DNA of 64,000 bases from Erythrobacteraceae bacterium WH01K (lineage in GTDB: Bacteria > Pseudomonadota > Alphaproteobacteria > Sphingomonadales > Sphingomonadaceae). Both the position numbers and the translations under genes were made by a program. Positions within the stretch are counted from its first letter, which is position 1. Each line of letters opens with the position of its first letter. Below are positions 44,948-53,944 of this stretch, in pieces. Below the pieces are notes generated by a model. The model saw only the letters and a program-made list of their open reading frames with translations. It was not told the origin of the DNA and did no database searches. The stretch lies in contig CP115966.1 of the NCBI GenBank assembly GCA_027941995.1, positions 1,674,001 through 1,738,000 of the forward strand, written 5' to 3'.

Positions 44948-46627
44948 CTAACCCTGGATCGCCGAATTGGCGGCGCTCAGCACGGCGCGAACGCTGGCGG
45001 TGGCGACGTCTTCGTCGATGCCCACGCCCCAGATCGTCCGGCCATCGGGCGTCCGGCATTCGAGATAGGCTGCCGCGCGGGCATCGCGGCCGGAACCGAG
45101 CGCGTGCTCCGTATAGTCGACAATCTCCAGTTCCAGGCCGAAGCTTTCTTCCAGGGTCGTCAGGACGCTGGAGATGAGACCGTTGCCGCGGCCGCTGACG
45201 GTCTGCTCCTGCCCCTCGACCGCGATCGTTCCGGCAAACAGGCGCGTCCCGTCCGCCGCGCGGTTTTCCTCGTAATCGACGAGCTGGAAATGCTTGGGAT
45301 GGGTCTGCACGTGATAGGCCGCGCGGAAGGTCTGCCAGATGTCGTCAGCATTGAGTTCGCGGCCGAGCCTGTCGGCCATGTTCTGCACGAACGGGCTGAA
45401 ATGCGCCTGCATCTTCTTGGGCAGTTTCAGGCCCTGGTCCTGTTCGAGGACCCAGGCAAAGCCGCCCTTGCCGGATTGCGAGTTGACACGGATGACGGCT
45501 TCGTAACTGCGGCCCAGATCGGCAGGGTCGATGGGCAAATAGGGCACGCGCCAGCGCTGGTCGTTCTGCGTTTCGTGGGCCGCGAACCCTTTCTTGATCG
45601 CGTCCTGGTGGCTGCCGGAAAAGGCGGTGTAGACCAGTTCGCCGCCATAGGGGTGGCGTTCGTGGACGGGCAGCTGGTTGCAGTATTCCACCGTCTCGAT
45701 CACGCGGTCGATATCCGAGAAATCGAGCTGCGGATCGACGCCCTGCGTGTACATGTTCAGCGCCATCGTCACGAGGCAGCAATTGCCCGTCCGCTCTCCA
45801 TTCCCGAACAGGCAGCCTTCCACCCGGTCCGCGCCTGCCATCAGGCCAAGCTCTGCCGCGGCCACGCCGGTTCCGCGGTCGTTATGGGTGTGGAGCGAGA
45901 TGACCACGCTTTCGCGATTGGGAATGTTCCTTGCGAAATACTCGATCTGGTCGGCGTAGATATTGGGCGTCGCCGCCTCGACCGTGGCGGGCAGGTTGAA
46001 GATGATGGGATGATCCGGCGTCGGCGCGAGCACGTCCATCACCGACGAACACACCTCCAGGCTGAAGTCGATTTCCGCGGTCGAGAACGTCTCCGGGCTG
46101 TATTGGAAATGCCAATCGGTATCGGGACGCTTGCCTGCCTCGTCGCGCATCACCTTTGCTCCGGCGATGGCGATCTCACGCACCTGGTCCCGCGTCATGC
46201 CGAAGACGATTTCGCGCCATGCGGGGCTGACGGCGTTGTAGAGGTGGACGATGGCCGCGCGCGCGCCGGTCAGGCTTTCGAAACTTGTGCGGATCAGCTC
46301 CTCGCGGCTTTGCGTCAGCACCTGGACCAGCACATCGTCCGGTATGCGGCCGGATTTGACGAGGCCGGAGATGAAGTCGAACTCGGTCGCGCCTGCACTG
46401 GGGAAGCCGACCTCGATTTCCTTCACCCCGATTTCCACCAGCAGGTCGAAGAAACGGTTCTTCTTCACCGCATCCATCGGATCAATGATCGACTGGTTGC
46501 CGTCGCGCAGGTCGGTGCTCAGCCAGCGGGGCGGGGCGTCGATGGTCTGCGAAGGCCACTGACGATCGGGCAGATCGACCTGCGGGAAGGGACTGTATTT
46601 CGTGGAAGGCTGCTTGAGCATCGGCAT
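44948..46627 (-). CDS. leuA: 2-isopropylmalate synthase
   Basis: 559 residues. Condenses acetyl-CoA with 2-oxoisovalerate in the first committed step of leucine synthesis. The catalytic barrel shows STDLRDGNQSIIDPM, EVGFPSAGATEFDF, SLHTHNDRGTGVAAAELGLM and GNGERTGN. The C-terminal ~130 residues form the LeuA regulatory domain that binds leucine. The length and N-terminal sequence (MLKQPSTKYSPFPQVDLPDR) fit the longer type related to the actinobacterial and yeast enzymes. A Leu-rich mini-ORF lies 94 nt upstream and may regulate it by attenuation. Confidence 0.97.
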   Translation of the reverse strand: MPMLKQPSTKYSPFPQVDLPDRQWPSQTIDAPPRWLSTDLRDGNQSIIDPMDAVKKNRFFDLLVEIGVKEIEVGFPSAGATEFDFISGLVKSGRIPDDVLVQVLTQSREELIRTSFESLTGARAAIVHLYNAVSPAWREIVFGMTRDQVREIAIAGAKVMRDEAGKRPDTDWHFQYSPETFSTAEIDFSLEVCSSVMDVLAPTPDHPIIFNLPATVEAATPNIYADQIEYFARNIPNRESVVISLHTHNDRGTGVAAAELGLMAGADRVEGCLFGNGERTGNCCLVTMALNMYTQGVDPQLDFSDIDRVIETVEYCNQLPVHERHPYGGELVYTAFSGSHQDAIKKGFAAHETQNDQRWRVPYLPIDPADLGRSYEAVIRVNSQSGKGGFAWVLEQDQGLKLPKKMQAHFSPFVQNMADRLGRELNADDIWQTFRAAYHVQTHPKHFQLVDYEENRAADGTRLFAGTIAVEGQEQTVSGRGNGLISSVLTTLEESFGLELEIVDYTEHALGSGRDARAAAYLECRTPDGRTIWGVGIDEDVATASVRAVLSAANSAIQG

Positions 46628-46721
46628 GGCAGGTCCTGCATATTCGACTGGTGCGCTGTGAGGAAGGCGGTGCGTTCGTCCCTTGAGCGAGCGACGCAGC
46701 GCCCGTCAGGCACGCGTCAGT

Positions 46722-46772
46722 TCACGCCCAAGGGCGCGTAAGTCGTAGCAGGAGCGATGCGTGGCCGATCAT
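46722..46772 (-). CDS. Putative leuA leader peptide
   Basis: A 16-codon ORF (ATG 46772 to TGA 46722) encoding MIGHASLLLRLTRPWA. Four of five consecutive residues are leucine, using CTC, CTG, CTA and CTT. It lies 94 nt before leuA. Its end contains GCGCCC, which can pair locally with GGGCGT or with GGGCGC downstream (about 46698-46709), giving alternative folds as in attenuators. Weak points: no clear Shine-Dalgarno and no T-run after a hairpin. Confidence 0.45.
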   Translation of the reverse strand: MIGHASLLLRLTRPWA

Positions 46773-46798
46773 GGCGGTACTTGTCGCGCGAAACGAAA

Positions 46799-46830
46799 GC
46801 GGGCGCAAGACACAACTGCCTTGCGCCCGC
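46799..46830 (-). terminator. Intrinsic terminator of yceI
   Basis: A perfect 11-bp stem (46799-46809 with 46820-46830) with a 10-nt loop, starting 29 nt after the yceI stop. On the minus strand it is followed by TTTCGTTT. It separates yceI from the leuA leader region. Confidence 0.85.
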
Positions 46831-46858
46831 CGAAGCTCGGGTTTGCAGGTAAGGGGGG

Positions 46859-47512
46859 TCAATCCTGCTTCTCGAAGGCGGCGGAGATCGTCAGCTCCAC
46901 ATCGTCCGACACCATCGGGACGGCATAGGCGATGCCGTATTCGGAGCGTGTGATGGTCGCGCGGCCGGTGAAACCGATCGTCTCCGCCTCGCTCATCGGA
47001 TTGGTCCCGGCGCCGGTAAATTCGACCAGTATGGCGAGCGGACGGGTCACGCCGTTCATGGTCAGGTCGCCGCTGGCGAGCGCGCTGGTATTGGTGACGC
47101 GGCGCACATCGGTTGCGACGAAGCGGGCCATTCCGGCATCGGGACCGAAGAAATCGGGCTCCGCACCGTCTTCGCCCGGACGCAGCATGTGATCGCGCAG
47201 GCCCTCGCTGACGACGGCGAGCGAATTGATCGGGACGCTGACGTCGAGCTGCGTCGCGGCGATATCGGCGGGATCGATGGTCAGTGTGCCTTCGGCATCA
47301 CCGAACAGGCCGACATAGGGGTTGAAGCCGAAATGGCTGACTTCCCATTCGACCAGCGTGTGAGCGGGGTCGGTCGCATAGGTCCCGGCCGTCACGCGGC
47401 TGAGGTCCACCTGTCCCGGCATTTCGGCAGGCGCGTCCTGCGCATTCAGGGAAACGCCTGCGCCAAGGGCGAGGGCGGACGTTGCAGCAAGGGCGGTAAG
47501 CAGTTTTTTCAT
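46859..47512 (-). CDS. yceI: Exported YceI-family protein
   Basis: 217 residues. A signal peptide covers about 1-24 (MKKLLTALAATSALALGAGV, cut before QDAPAE), followed by the YceI lipocalin-like beta barrel (TYATDPAHTLVEWEVSHFGF and ATDVRRVTNTSALASGDLTM as typical parts). YceI proteins bind polyisoprenoids such as ubiquinone-8 precursors in the periplasm; the exact role is unclear. The strong Shine-Dalgarno GGAGGT is buried in a long stem described separately. It lies 62 nt downstream of ilvC on the same strand. Confidence 0.9.
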   Translation of the reverse strand: MKKLLTALAATSALALGAGVSLNAQDAPAEMPGQVDLSRVTAGTYATDPAHTLVEWEVSHFGFNPYVGLFGDAEGTLTIDPADIAATQLDVSVPINSLAVVSEGLRDHMLRPGEDGAEPDFFGPDAGMARFVATDVRRVTNTSALASGDLTMNGVTRPLAILVEFTGAGTNPMSEAETIGFTGRATITRSEYGIAYAVPMVSDDVELTISAAFEKQD

Positions 47513-47513
47513 G

Positions 47514-47563
47514 GGAACCTCCGGTTTATGGCGGAACAACGCGTCCGCCGCACCGGAGGTTCC
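47514..47563 (-). promoter_or_regulatory. Long stem covering the yceI ribosome-binding site
   Basis: A perfect 12-bp stem, 47514-47525 with 47552-47563, encloses a second hairpin (GGCGGA/TCCGCC, 47530-47535 with 47544-47549). On the minus-strand RNA the arm nearest yceI holds its GGAGGT Shine-Dalgarno, so ribosomes cannot bind while the stem is closed. It could also stabilise or end the ilvC message. Confidence 0.65.
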
Positions 47564-47574
47564 ATGAGCGCCGG

Positions 47575-48648
<1,074 letters not shown>

Positions 48649-48698
48649 TCACTAGCGGGTGGGTGGCCGCCCCGGAAAGGGCGAAGATTGTTTAGTCC

Positions 48699-48717
48699 GG
48701 CCTAGATTGGCTAGGCC
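48699..48717 (-). other. Short stem-loop at the end of ilvN
   Basis: GGCCTAG (48699-48705) pairs with CTAGGCC (48711-48717) around ATTGG and includes the ilvN stop codon. No T-run follows on the minus strand. It may modulate the step between ilvN and ilvC rather than end transcription. Confidence 0.4.
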
Positions 48718-49226
48718 CCTTGCGATCCGCGCATCATCCCGACGATGCCGGTTCGTCCGACTTCCACAAGGCCGAGATCGCGCATCAGGGCGATGAAGCT
48801 GTCGACCTTCTCCGGCGGGCCGGTAATCTCGAAGATGAAGCTTTCGGTCGTCGTATCGACGGGCCGGGCGCGGAAAATATCGGCGAGGCGCAGCGCCTCG
48901 ACCCGCTTCTCGCCCGTGCCGGCGACCTTCACCAGCGCCAGCTCGCGCTCCACATGCGGGCCTTCCTCGGTCAGGTCGACGACGCGGTGGACCGGCACCA
49001 GCCGTTCCAGCTGCGCCTGGATCTGGTCGATCACCTCGGGCGGGCCGCCGGTGACGACGGTGATCCGGCTGACCGCGTGGTCCTCCGAGATGTCGGCCAC
49101 GGTCAGGCTGTCGATATTGTAGCCGCGCGCGGTGAACAGGCCGGTGATCTTGGCAAGGATGCCGGGTTCGTTGTCGACGGTGACGGCCAGGACATGGCGT
49201 TCGGATTGCTGGGCGGAGATTTTCAT
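48711..49226 (-). CDS. ilvN: Acetolactate synthase small (regulatory) subunit
   Basis: 171 residues with an N-terminal ACT domain (HVLAVTVDNEPGILAKITGL, then FTARGYNIDSLTVA) and the C-terminal domain that activates the large subunit. The ACT domain binds valine for feedback inhibition. The ATG shares one base with the ilvB stop (TAATG), so the subunits are translated in a coupled way. Confidence 0.97.
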   Translation of the reverse strand: MKISAQQSERHVLAVTVDNEPGILAKITGLFTARGYNIDSLTVADISEDHAVSRITVVTGGPPEVIDQIQAQLERLVPVHRVVDLTEEGPHVERELALVKVAGTGEKRVEALRLADIFRARPVDTTTESFIFEITGPPEKVDSFIALMRDLGLVEVGRTGIVGMMRGSQGA

Positions 49227-51052
49227 TACACGAGCGCCTTTGCTTCGTCGTCCATCGTGCCGTCGACCTGGTCGCCGTAAAGCAGCATCTCGGTATGGGC
49301 CGCGCCCGACGGGATCATCGGGAAGCAGTTCGCTTCCTTCGACACGCGGCAGTCGACGATCACCGGCCCGTCATGCGACAGCATCGCCTCGATCCCGGCG
49401 TCGAGGCCCGCCTCGTCCTCGATCCGCACGCCTTTCCAGCCATAGGCCTCTGCGAGCGCAACAAAATCGGGCAGGCTGTCGGAATAGCTGTTCGAATAGC
49501 GGCTTTCATAGGTCAGTTCCTGCCACTGGCGGACCATGCCCATGAATTCGTTGTTGAGGATGAAGATCTTGACCGGCAGGCGGTACTGGCTCGCCGTGCC
49601 CAGTTCCTGGATGTTCATCTGGATGCTGGCCTCGCCCGCAATATCGATCACGAGGTCGTCCGGATTGCCCAGCTGCGCGCCGATGGCGGCCGGCAGGCCG
49701 TAGCCCATCGTGCCCAGACCGCCGCTGGTCAGCCATTTATTTGGCGAGAAGAAGTGGAAATACTGCGCCGCCCACATCTGGTGCTGACCGACTTCGGTGG
49801 TGATGATCGGATCGCGGGCCTTCGTCAGTTCGAAGAGCCGTTCGACCGCCTTTTGCGGCATCATCAGGCCCTGGCTTCCGGTGCCGTCGGGATAGGCGAG
49901 GCATTCGCGCGCGCGCCAGCCGGCGATCCGCGCCTTCCACTCGCCGCGATCCTTGTGCCGCCGCTCGCCCCAGCTGGCGATCAGCTGTTCGAGAACCGCC
50001 GCGCAGTCTCCGACAATTCCGAGATCGACCGGCACCACCTTGTTGATGCTGGCCCGGTCGATATCGATGTGGATCTTCTTGGCGTTGGGCGCGAAGGCGT
50101 CCAGCCGGCCCGTCACGCGGTCGTCGAACCGCGCGCCAACCGCGATGATCAGGTCGGACTTGTTCATGGTCATGTTGGCCTCGAACGTGCCGTGCATGCC
50201 CAGCATTCCCAGCCAGTCGGGATGGTCGGCAGGAAAGGCGCCCAGGCCCATCAGCGTCGAGGTGACGGGCGCATCGGTCAGCGCCTGCAGTTCGCGCAGC
50301 GCCTTGGTCGCGCCGGGACCGGAATTGATGACGCCGCCGCCGGTGTAGAAGACGGGCCGCTCTGCCGCCGCGATCATCTCGACCGCTTCTGCGATTTCCT
50401 CGGGCGCGGCGAGCGTGCGGGGCTGGTAGCGAGTTGAGGCGAGACCGGAAACAGAGGCCGCATTCTTTGCCTGCCCGCGCCCGGCCAGCGCGATCTGCAC
50501 GTCCTTGGGAATGTCGACGAGGACGGGGCCGGGCCTGCCGGTCGTGGCGATCCGAAACGCCTCTGCCAGCGTGGCCTCCAGCGCTTCCGGATCCTTCACG
50601 AGATAATTGTGCTTGGTGCAGTGGCGGGTGATGCCGACCGTGTCCGCTTCCTGGAAAGCGTCGGTCCCGATCAGGCCCGTGGGAACCTGCCCGGTAATGA
50701 CCACCAGCGGGATCGAATCCATATAGGCGTCGGCAATGCCGGTGACCGCGTTGGTCGCGCCGGGCCCGCTGGTGACGAGGACGACGCCCGGTTTGCCCGT
50801 GCTGCGCGCGTAACCTTCCGCCGCATGGGCAGCGCCTGCTTCGTGCCGAACCAGGATGTGACGCAGACGCTCGTCAGCGAACAATTCGTCGTAGATGGGC
50901 AGCACGGCGCCGCCCGGATAGCCGAAGACGAACTCGACACCCTGCGCCACCAGGCTGTCGACCAGGATCGACGCGCCTGTGCGTTCCGGGGCGTTGTGGC
51001 TGCTGTCGGCGTCTGGCGAGGCCATGAGGAATCTCTCTTGCATTGCGATCAT
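49226..51052 (-). CDS. ilvB: Acetolactate synthase large (catalytic) subunit
   Basis: 608 residues, a thiamine diphosphate and FAD enzyme making acetolactate or acetohydroxybutyrate. The catalytic Glu lies in RHEAGAAHAAEGYAR, and the N-terminal VFGYPGGAVLP and FAD region are normal. The ThDP motif reads DIAGEASIQMN instead of the usual GDGS pattern; I recall this form from other alphaproteobacterial enzymes. ATG 51052 overlaps the miaA stop (ATGA), but ATG 51025 has the better Shine-Dalgarno (AAGAGAGA) and may be the real start. ilvN and ilvC follow. Confidence 0.96.
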   Translation of the reverse strand: MIAMQERFLMASPDADSSHNAPERTGASILVDSLVAQGVEFVFGYPGGAVLPIYDELFADERLRHILVRHEAGAAHAAEGYARSTGKPGVVLVTSGPGATNAVTGIADAYMDSIPLVVITGQVPTGLIGTDAFQEADTVGITRHCTKHNYLVKDPEALEATLAEAFRIATTGRPGPVLVDIPKDVQIALAGRGQAKNAASVSGLASTRYQPRTLAAPEEIAEAVEMIAAAERPVFYTGGGVINSGPGATKALRELQALTDAPVTSTLMGLGAFPADHPDWLGMLGMHGTFEANMTMNKSDLIIAVGARFDDRVTGRLDAFAPNAKKIHIDIDRASINKVVPVDLGIVGDCAAVLEQLIASWGERRHKDRGEWKARIAGWRARECLAYPDGTGSQGLMMPQKAVERLFELTKARDPIITTEVGQHQMWAAQYFHFFSPNKWLTSGGLGTMGYGLPAAIGAQLGNPDDLVIDIAGEASIQMNIQELGTASQYRLPVKIFILNNEFMGMVRQWQELTYESRYSNSYSDSLPDFVALAEAYGWKGVRIEDEAGLDAGIEAMLSHDGPVIVDCRVSKEANCFPMIPSGAAHTEMLLYGDQVDGTMDDEAKALV

Positions 51053-52149
51053 AAATGACAGGGCCCAGCGTCGGGGGGAGACGCCGGGCCCTTTGGGTAT
51101 GACGCTTTCCTATGAATTAGATTCCATCCTGTCAACAGCGATTGTTGGAATAAAGTTGCGAAATAGTGCGGGGCGACGCTGTGATCGTTTCCACTTGATG
51201 ATGGGTCCATACGTGGCCAGTCCGCCGGTAACTGCCTGCGAAACCACGTCGATTGACGCTTTGCATAGTTCCGCGTCGCCTGGGTTCCCCGCGCAACCGT
51301 TTCGTCCCGCTGCCAGTCCCCGCGCAGTTCGCCCGCGATTTCGCGCACGCCGATGGCGCGCATGACCGGCAGGTCGGGCGAAAGATTGCGTACAAGGAGC
51401 GCCTCCACTTCCTGCAGCGCTCCATTCTCCAGCATGGCTTCGAAGCGAAGGTCGCAGCGATCGTAAACCCATGCCCGGTCGGGGGCGAGCACCAGCGGCG
51501 CGAGCGTGATGTCGCCAGCGATGCCGCCACTGTTGCGGGTCTGCCATTCGCCCATGGTCGCGCCGGTGGAGCGCACGACTTCCAGCGCGCGGGCGATCCG
51601 CTGGCTGTCTGCCGGCGCCAGCATGGCGGCTCGCTGCGGGTCCTCGATCTGGAGCAGGCGATACGCTTCGGGAGTGGGGAGGGCGCGCACGTCCTCCCTG
51701 ATGCCGGGATCGATCGCAGGTATTTCGGCGATGCCGTCCAGCAGGACCTGCAAATACATGCCCGTGCCGCCCACCAGTATCGGGACGGCGCCCTCGGCAT
51801 GCGCCGCGGAGATTTCGCGTTTCGCAGCCTTGGCCCAGTCGGCGGCGGAGCAGGCCTCGGCGCCGTCCCATGTGCCAAACAGGCGATGGGGCAAACCATG
51901 CATTTCCTCTACCGAGGGCCGTGCGCTCAGGACGCGAAGATCGGCATAGACCTGCGCGCTGTCGGCATTGACGATGACCGCGCGTCTGCCTTCCCGTTCC
52001 AGCGCCAGCGCAAGCTGCACCGCGGCATCGCTCTTGCCGCTGGCAGTCGGCCCTGCGATGAGCGCGACCAGCGGTTTCTGCCCATCTGCGCCGACAGCAC
52101 CGGGCCTGCCGTCAGTGTCCCTGAATTGCGGAGAATTGCCAGTGCCCAT
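51049..52149 (-). CDS. miaA: tRNA dimethylallyltransferase
   Basis: 366 residues. Adds a dimethylallyl group to A37 of tRNAs reading UNN codons, which would include the tRNA-Leu(CAA) in this window. The P-loop AGPTASGKS, DSAQVYADL, LVGGTGMYLQ and QATRNYAKRQSTWFRRQ are intact. The usual end lies near WPRMD; here the frame runs on for about 45 residues (through HRKASYPKGPASPPDAGP) to a stop that overlaps ilvB. The ATG at 52149 overlaps the divergent serB start by 8 bp, and no other in-frame start precedes the P-loop. Confidence 0.93.
   Translation of the reverse strand: MGTGNSPQFRDTDGRPGAVGADGQKPLVALIAGPTASGKSDAAVQLALALEREGRRAVIVNADSAQVYADLRVLSARPSVEEMHGLPHRLFGTWDGAEACSAADWAKAAKREISAAHAEGAVPILVGGTGMYLQVLLDGIAEIPAIDPGIREDVRALPTPEAYRLLQIEDPQRAAMLAPADSQRIARALEVVRSTGATMGEWQTRNSGGIAGDITLAPLVLAPDRAWVYDRCDLRFEAMLENGALQEVEALLVRNLSPDLPVMRAIGVREIAGELRGDWQRDETVARGTQATRNYAKRQSTWFRRQLPADWPRMDPSSSGNDHSVAPHYFATLFQQSLLTGWNLIHRKASYPKGPASPPDAGPCHL
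51060..51092 (-). other. Strong stem-loop in the ilvB leader
   Basis: A 13-bp stem with one G-T pair (51060-51072 with 51080-51092) and a 7-nt loop, just before ilvB and inside the last codons of miaA. On the minus strand it is followed by TGTCATTTATG, which is not a good T-run. It could be a 5' leader structure or an attenuator. Confidence 0.55.
51107..51135 (-). promoter_or_regulatory. Possible ilvB promoter inside miaA
   Basis: On the minus strand a perfect -35 TTGACA (51135-51130) lies 17 bp before a weak -10 TAGGAA (51112-51107). Transcripts would begin near 51100, directly before the stem-loop at 51060-51092. Confidence 0.4.
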
Positions 52150-53026
52150 CGCCCGCCTGATAGCAGACCCCGCCGCTCTTGAAAGCGGGCTGGACGGATT
52201 GACGCTCGCGCTGGGCGAGGCGGGGATGCCGGTCGCCCACGCCGCCATGCTCGAATTCAATGGCGAGGTCCTGCAGGTCGAGATGGCGTCCTGCGACCCG
52301 GGCGCATTCCGCAGGCTCGTCGATGAGCATCTTGGAGCGACCGACGGCCTTGTCGCCGACGAGTTCAGCGACCTGCCGCGCCTGTTCGTGAGCGACATGG
52401 ATTCGACCATGATCGGCCAGGAATGCATTGACGAACTGGCCGATTTCGCCGGACTGAAGGAAAAGGTCGCGGCCATTACGGAACGCGCGATGCAGGGCGA
52501 GCTCGATTTCGAAAGCGCGCTGAAGGAACGGGTGGGCTTGCTCGCCGGGCTGGAGGAAACCGCCATCCGGCGATGCCTCGACGAACGAATAGAGCCCACG
52601 CCCGGTGCCCGGACGCTGGTCATGACGCTGCGGGCGAAGGGATGCCGCACCGTGCTGGTCACCGGCGGGTTCCACCACTTCGCGGACCCCGTCGCGGAAA
52701 TGCTGGGATTCGAACGCGTGGTCGGGAACAGGCTGGGCGTGGAGGGCGGAAAACTGACCGGCGGCCTGGCGGGGCCCGTGGTGGACAGCAGCGTCAAGGA
52801 GGCAACGCTCCGGTCGGAAATGGCGCTGCTGGGAGACAACGCCATCGCGATGTCCGCCGGGGACGGCGCCAACGACATCCCGATGATAGAGGCGTCCGAT
52901 TACGGCATGGCCTACCGCGCCAAGCCGAAGGCGCGCGATGCGGCCAATGGATGGATCGACCGGGGCGACCTGACCTCCGTCCTCGCCCTGCTCGACATAC
53001 CGGTGGCCGACTGGGTCGGGGGGTAG
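52142..53026 (+). CDS. serB: Phosphoserine phosphatase
   Basis: 294 residues, a HAD-family phosphatase for the last step of serine synthesis. The HAD motif FVSDMDSTM holds the nucleophile Asp at about 83, followed by the TGGF motif II and GDGANDIPM motif IV. The N-terminal ~75 residues resemble the ACT-like domain of SerB. Translation starts at GTG 52142, with GGAG about 9 nt upstream, inside the 5' end of divergent miaA. Confidence 0.95.
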   Translation: MPIARLIADPAALESGLDGLTLALGEAGMPVAHAAMLEFNGEVLQVEMASCDPGAFRRLVDEHLGATDGLVADEFSDLPRLFVSDMDSTMIGQECIDELADFAGLKEKVAAITERAMQGELDFESALKERVGLLAGLEETAIRRCLDERIEPTPGARTLVMTLRAKGCRTVLVTGGFHHFADPVAEMLGFERVVGNRLGVEGGKLTGGLAGPVVDSSVKEATLRSEMALLGDNAIAMSAGDGANDIPMIEASDYGMAYRAKPKARDAANGWIDRGDLTSVLALLDIPVADWVGG

Positions 53027-53055
53027 GGTTCCCTTCGGCCGTGAAAACGGTATGT

Positions 53056-53069
53056 TGACACTCGTGTCA
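53056..53069. promoter_or_regulatory. Inverted repeat TGACAC-TC-GTGTCA before coq4
   Basis: A perfect 6+6 bp inverted repeat with a 2-bp centre, 14 nt before the coq4 ATG. It overlaps a TTGACA element. The half-sites equal those of the palindrome at 44767-44778. The form suits a TetR-type dimer, but no such regulator lies in the window. Confidence 0.55.
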
Positions 53070-53083
53070 GTAGAGGACGTGCC

Positions 53084-53938
53084 ATGACGTTTCAGCAGAC
53101 CATCGAACCCGGCCACCGGCCCGGACCAGTCCCCGGGCTCGAATGCGCGCGCGACGGCACACTGCTGCGCGATCCGGCGCGCCCCGTCCCGAAATACAGC
53201 CTGCCGCGCGCGATGCATCATTTCCGCGAATTGCTGAAGGACAAGGAAGACACCTCGCACGTCTTCCGCATCTTCGAATCGCTGCCCTCGAAAAAGTTCA
53301 TGCCCCGCGTGCGCAGCCTGACGCTGAGCGATCATGGCGAGCGCCTGCGGCGGGAAGAGCCCTCGCTGGTCCTCATCCTCGACGATCACGAGAGTTTGCG
53401 GCAATTGCCGAAAGGCAGCGTCGCGCAGGCCTATTGCGACTTCATGGAGCACGAGGGGCTGTCGGCGGCCGGATTGGCGGCAGAGGCGGAAAAACTGGGC
53501 AACCCTTCCTATGGCGACCTGACCGAATGGTTCGCCCTGCGATCCCGCGATACGCATGACCTGATGCACGTCCTGACTGGCTATGGCCGGGATGCGCTCG
53601 GCGAACAGTGCGTCCTGCTGTTCACCTATGGCCAGTCGCCGAGCCACGGCCACCTGCTGATCGGTTATGCCGGGGCCGTGAACATTCGCAAGACGGTGAA
53701 CAGCCGGGCACCCGTGTTCAAGGCCTGCCGTCAGGCACAGCGGACCGGTCGTTCGTGCCCGCCGCTGGTAGAAATGCCGATCCGCGAATTGCTGGCGATG
53801 GATTTGCAGGATGCCCGCCAGCGGCTGAATATCCCGCAGCCGACATGGTATCAGGAATGCCACCGGATCTGGCGCGCGGAAGGCATCGATCCCTACGACC
53901 TGCTGGGCAAGCAAGCGATGGCAGCGCAGGCCGCCTGA
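53084..53938 (+). CDS. coq4: Coq4-family ubiquinone biosynthesis protein
   Basis: 284 residues. Carries the Coq4 metal motif HDxxH-x11-E: His158, Asp159, His162, Glu174 in THDLMHVLTGYGRDALGEQ. Coq4 is needed for ubiquinone synthesis in eukaryotes, where it acts in removal of the C1 carboxyl group; alphaproteobacterial copies are thought to do the same. It likely sits at the cytoplasmic face of the membrane. An inverted repeat lies just upstream. It converges on the nitroreductase gene with 6 nt between stops. Confidence 0.9.
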   Translation: MTFQQTIEPGHRPGPVPGLECARDGTLLRDPARPVPKYSLPRAMHHFRELLKDKEDTSHVFRIFESLPSKKFMPRVRSLTLSDHGERLRREEPSLVLILDDHESLRQLPKGSVAQAYCDFMEHEGLSAAGLAAEAEKLGNPSYGDLTEWFALRSRDTHDLMHVLTGYGRDALGEQCVLLFTYGQSPSHGHLLIGYAGAVNIRKTVNSRAPVFKACRQAQRTGRSCPPLVEMPIRELLAMDLQDARQRLNIPQPTWYQECHRIWRAEGIDPYDLLGKQAMAAQAA

Positions 53939-53944
53939 CCGGGT

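Noticed and set aside
44900-44951. Terminator after leuA formed by GTTAGCGC and GCGCTAAC
   Set aside because: The arms are far apart (27 nt), overlap the stop codon, and no T-run follows.
45104-46741. 545-residue open frame antisense to leuA
   Set aside because: It mirrors leuA codons and has no recognisable domain.
48699-48717. Intrinsic terminator between ilvN and ilvC
   Set aside because: The 7-bp stem is clear, but no T-run follows on the minus strand, so I list it only as a stem-loop.
51110-51871. Alternative miaA frame ending at 51110
   Set aside because: The MiaA motifs, including QATRNYAKRQ, are in the frame that ends at 51049; this frame has none.
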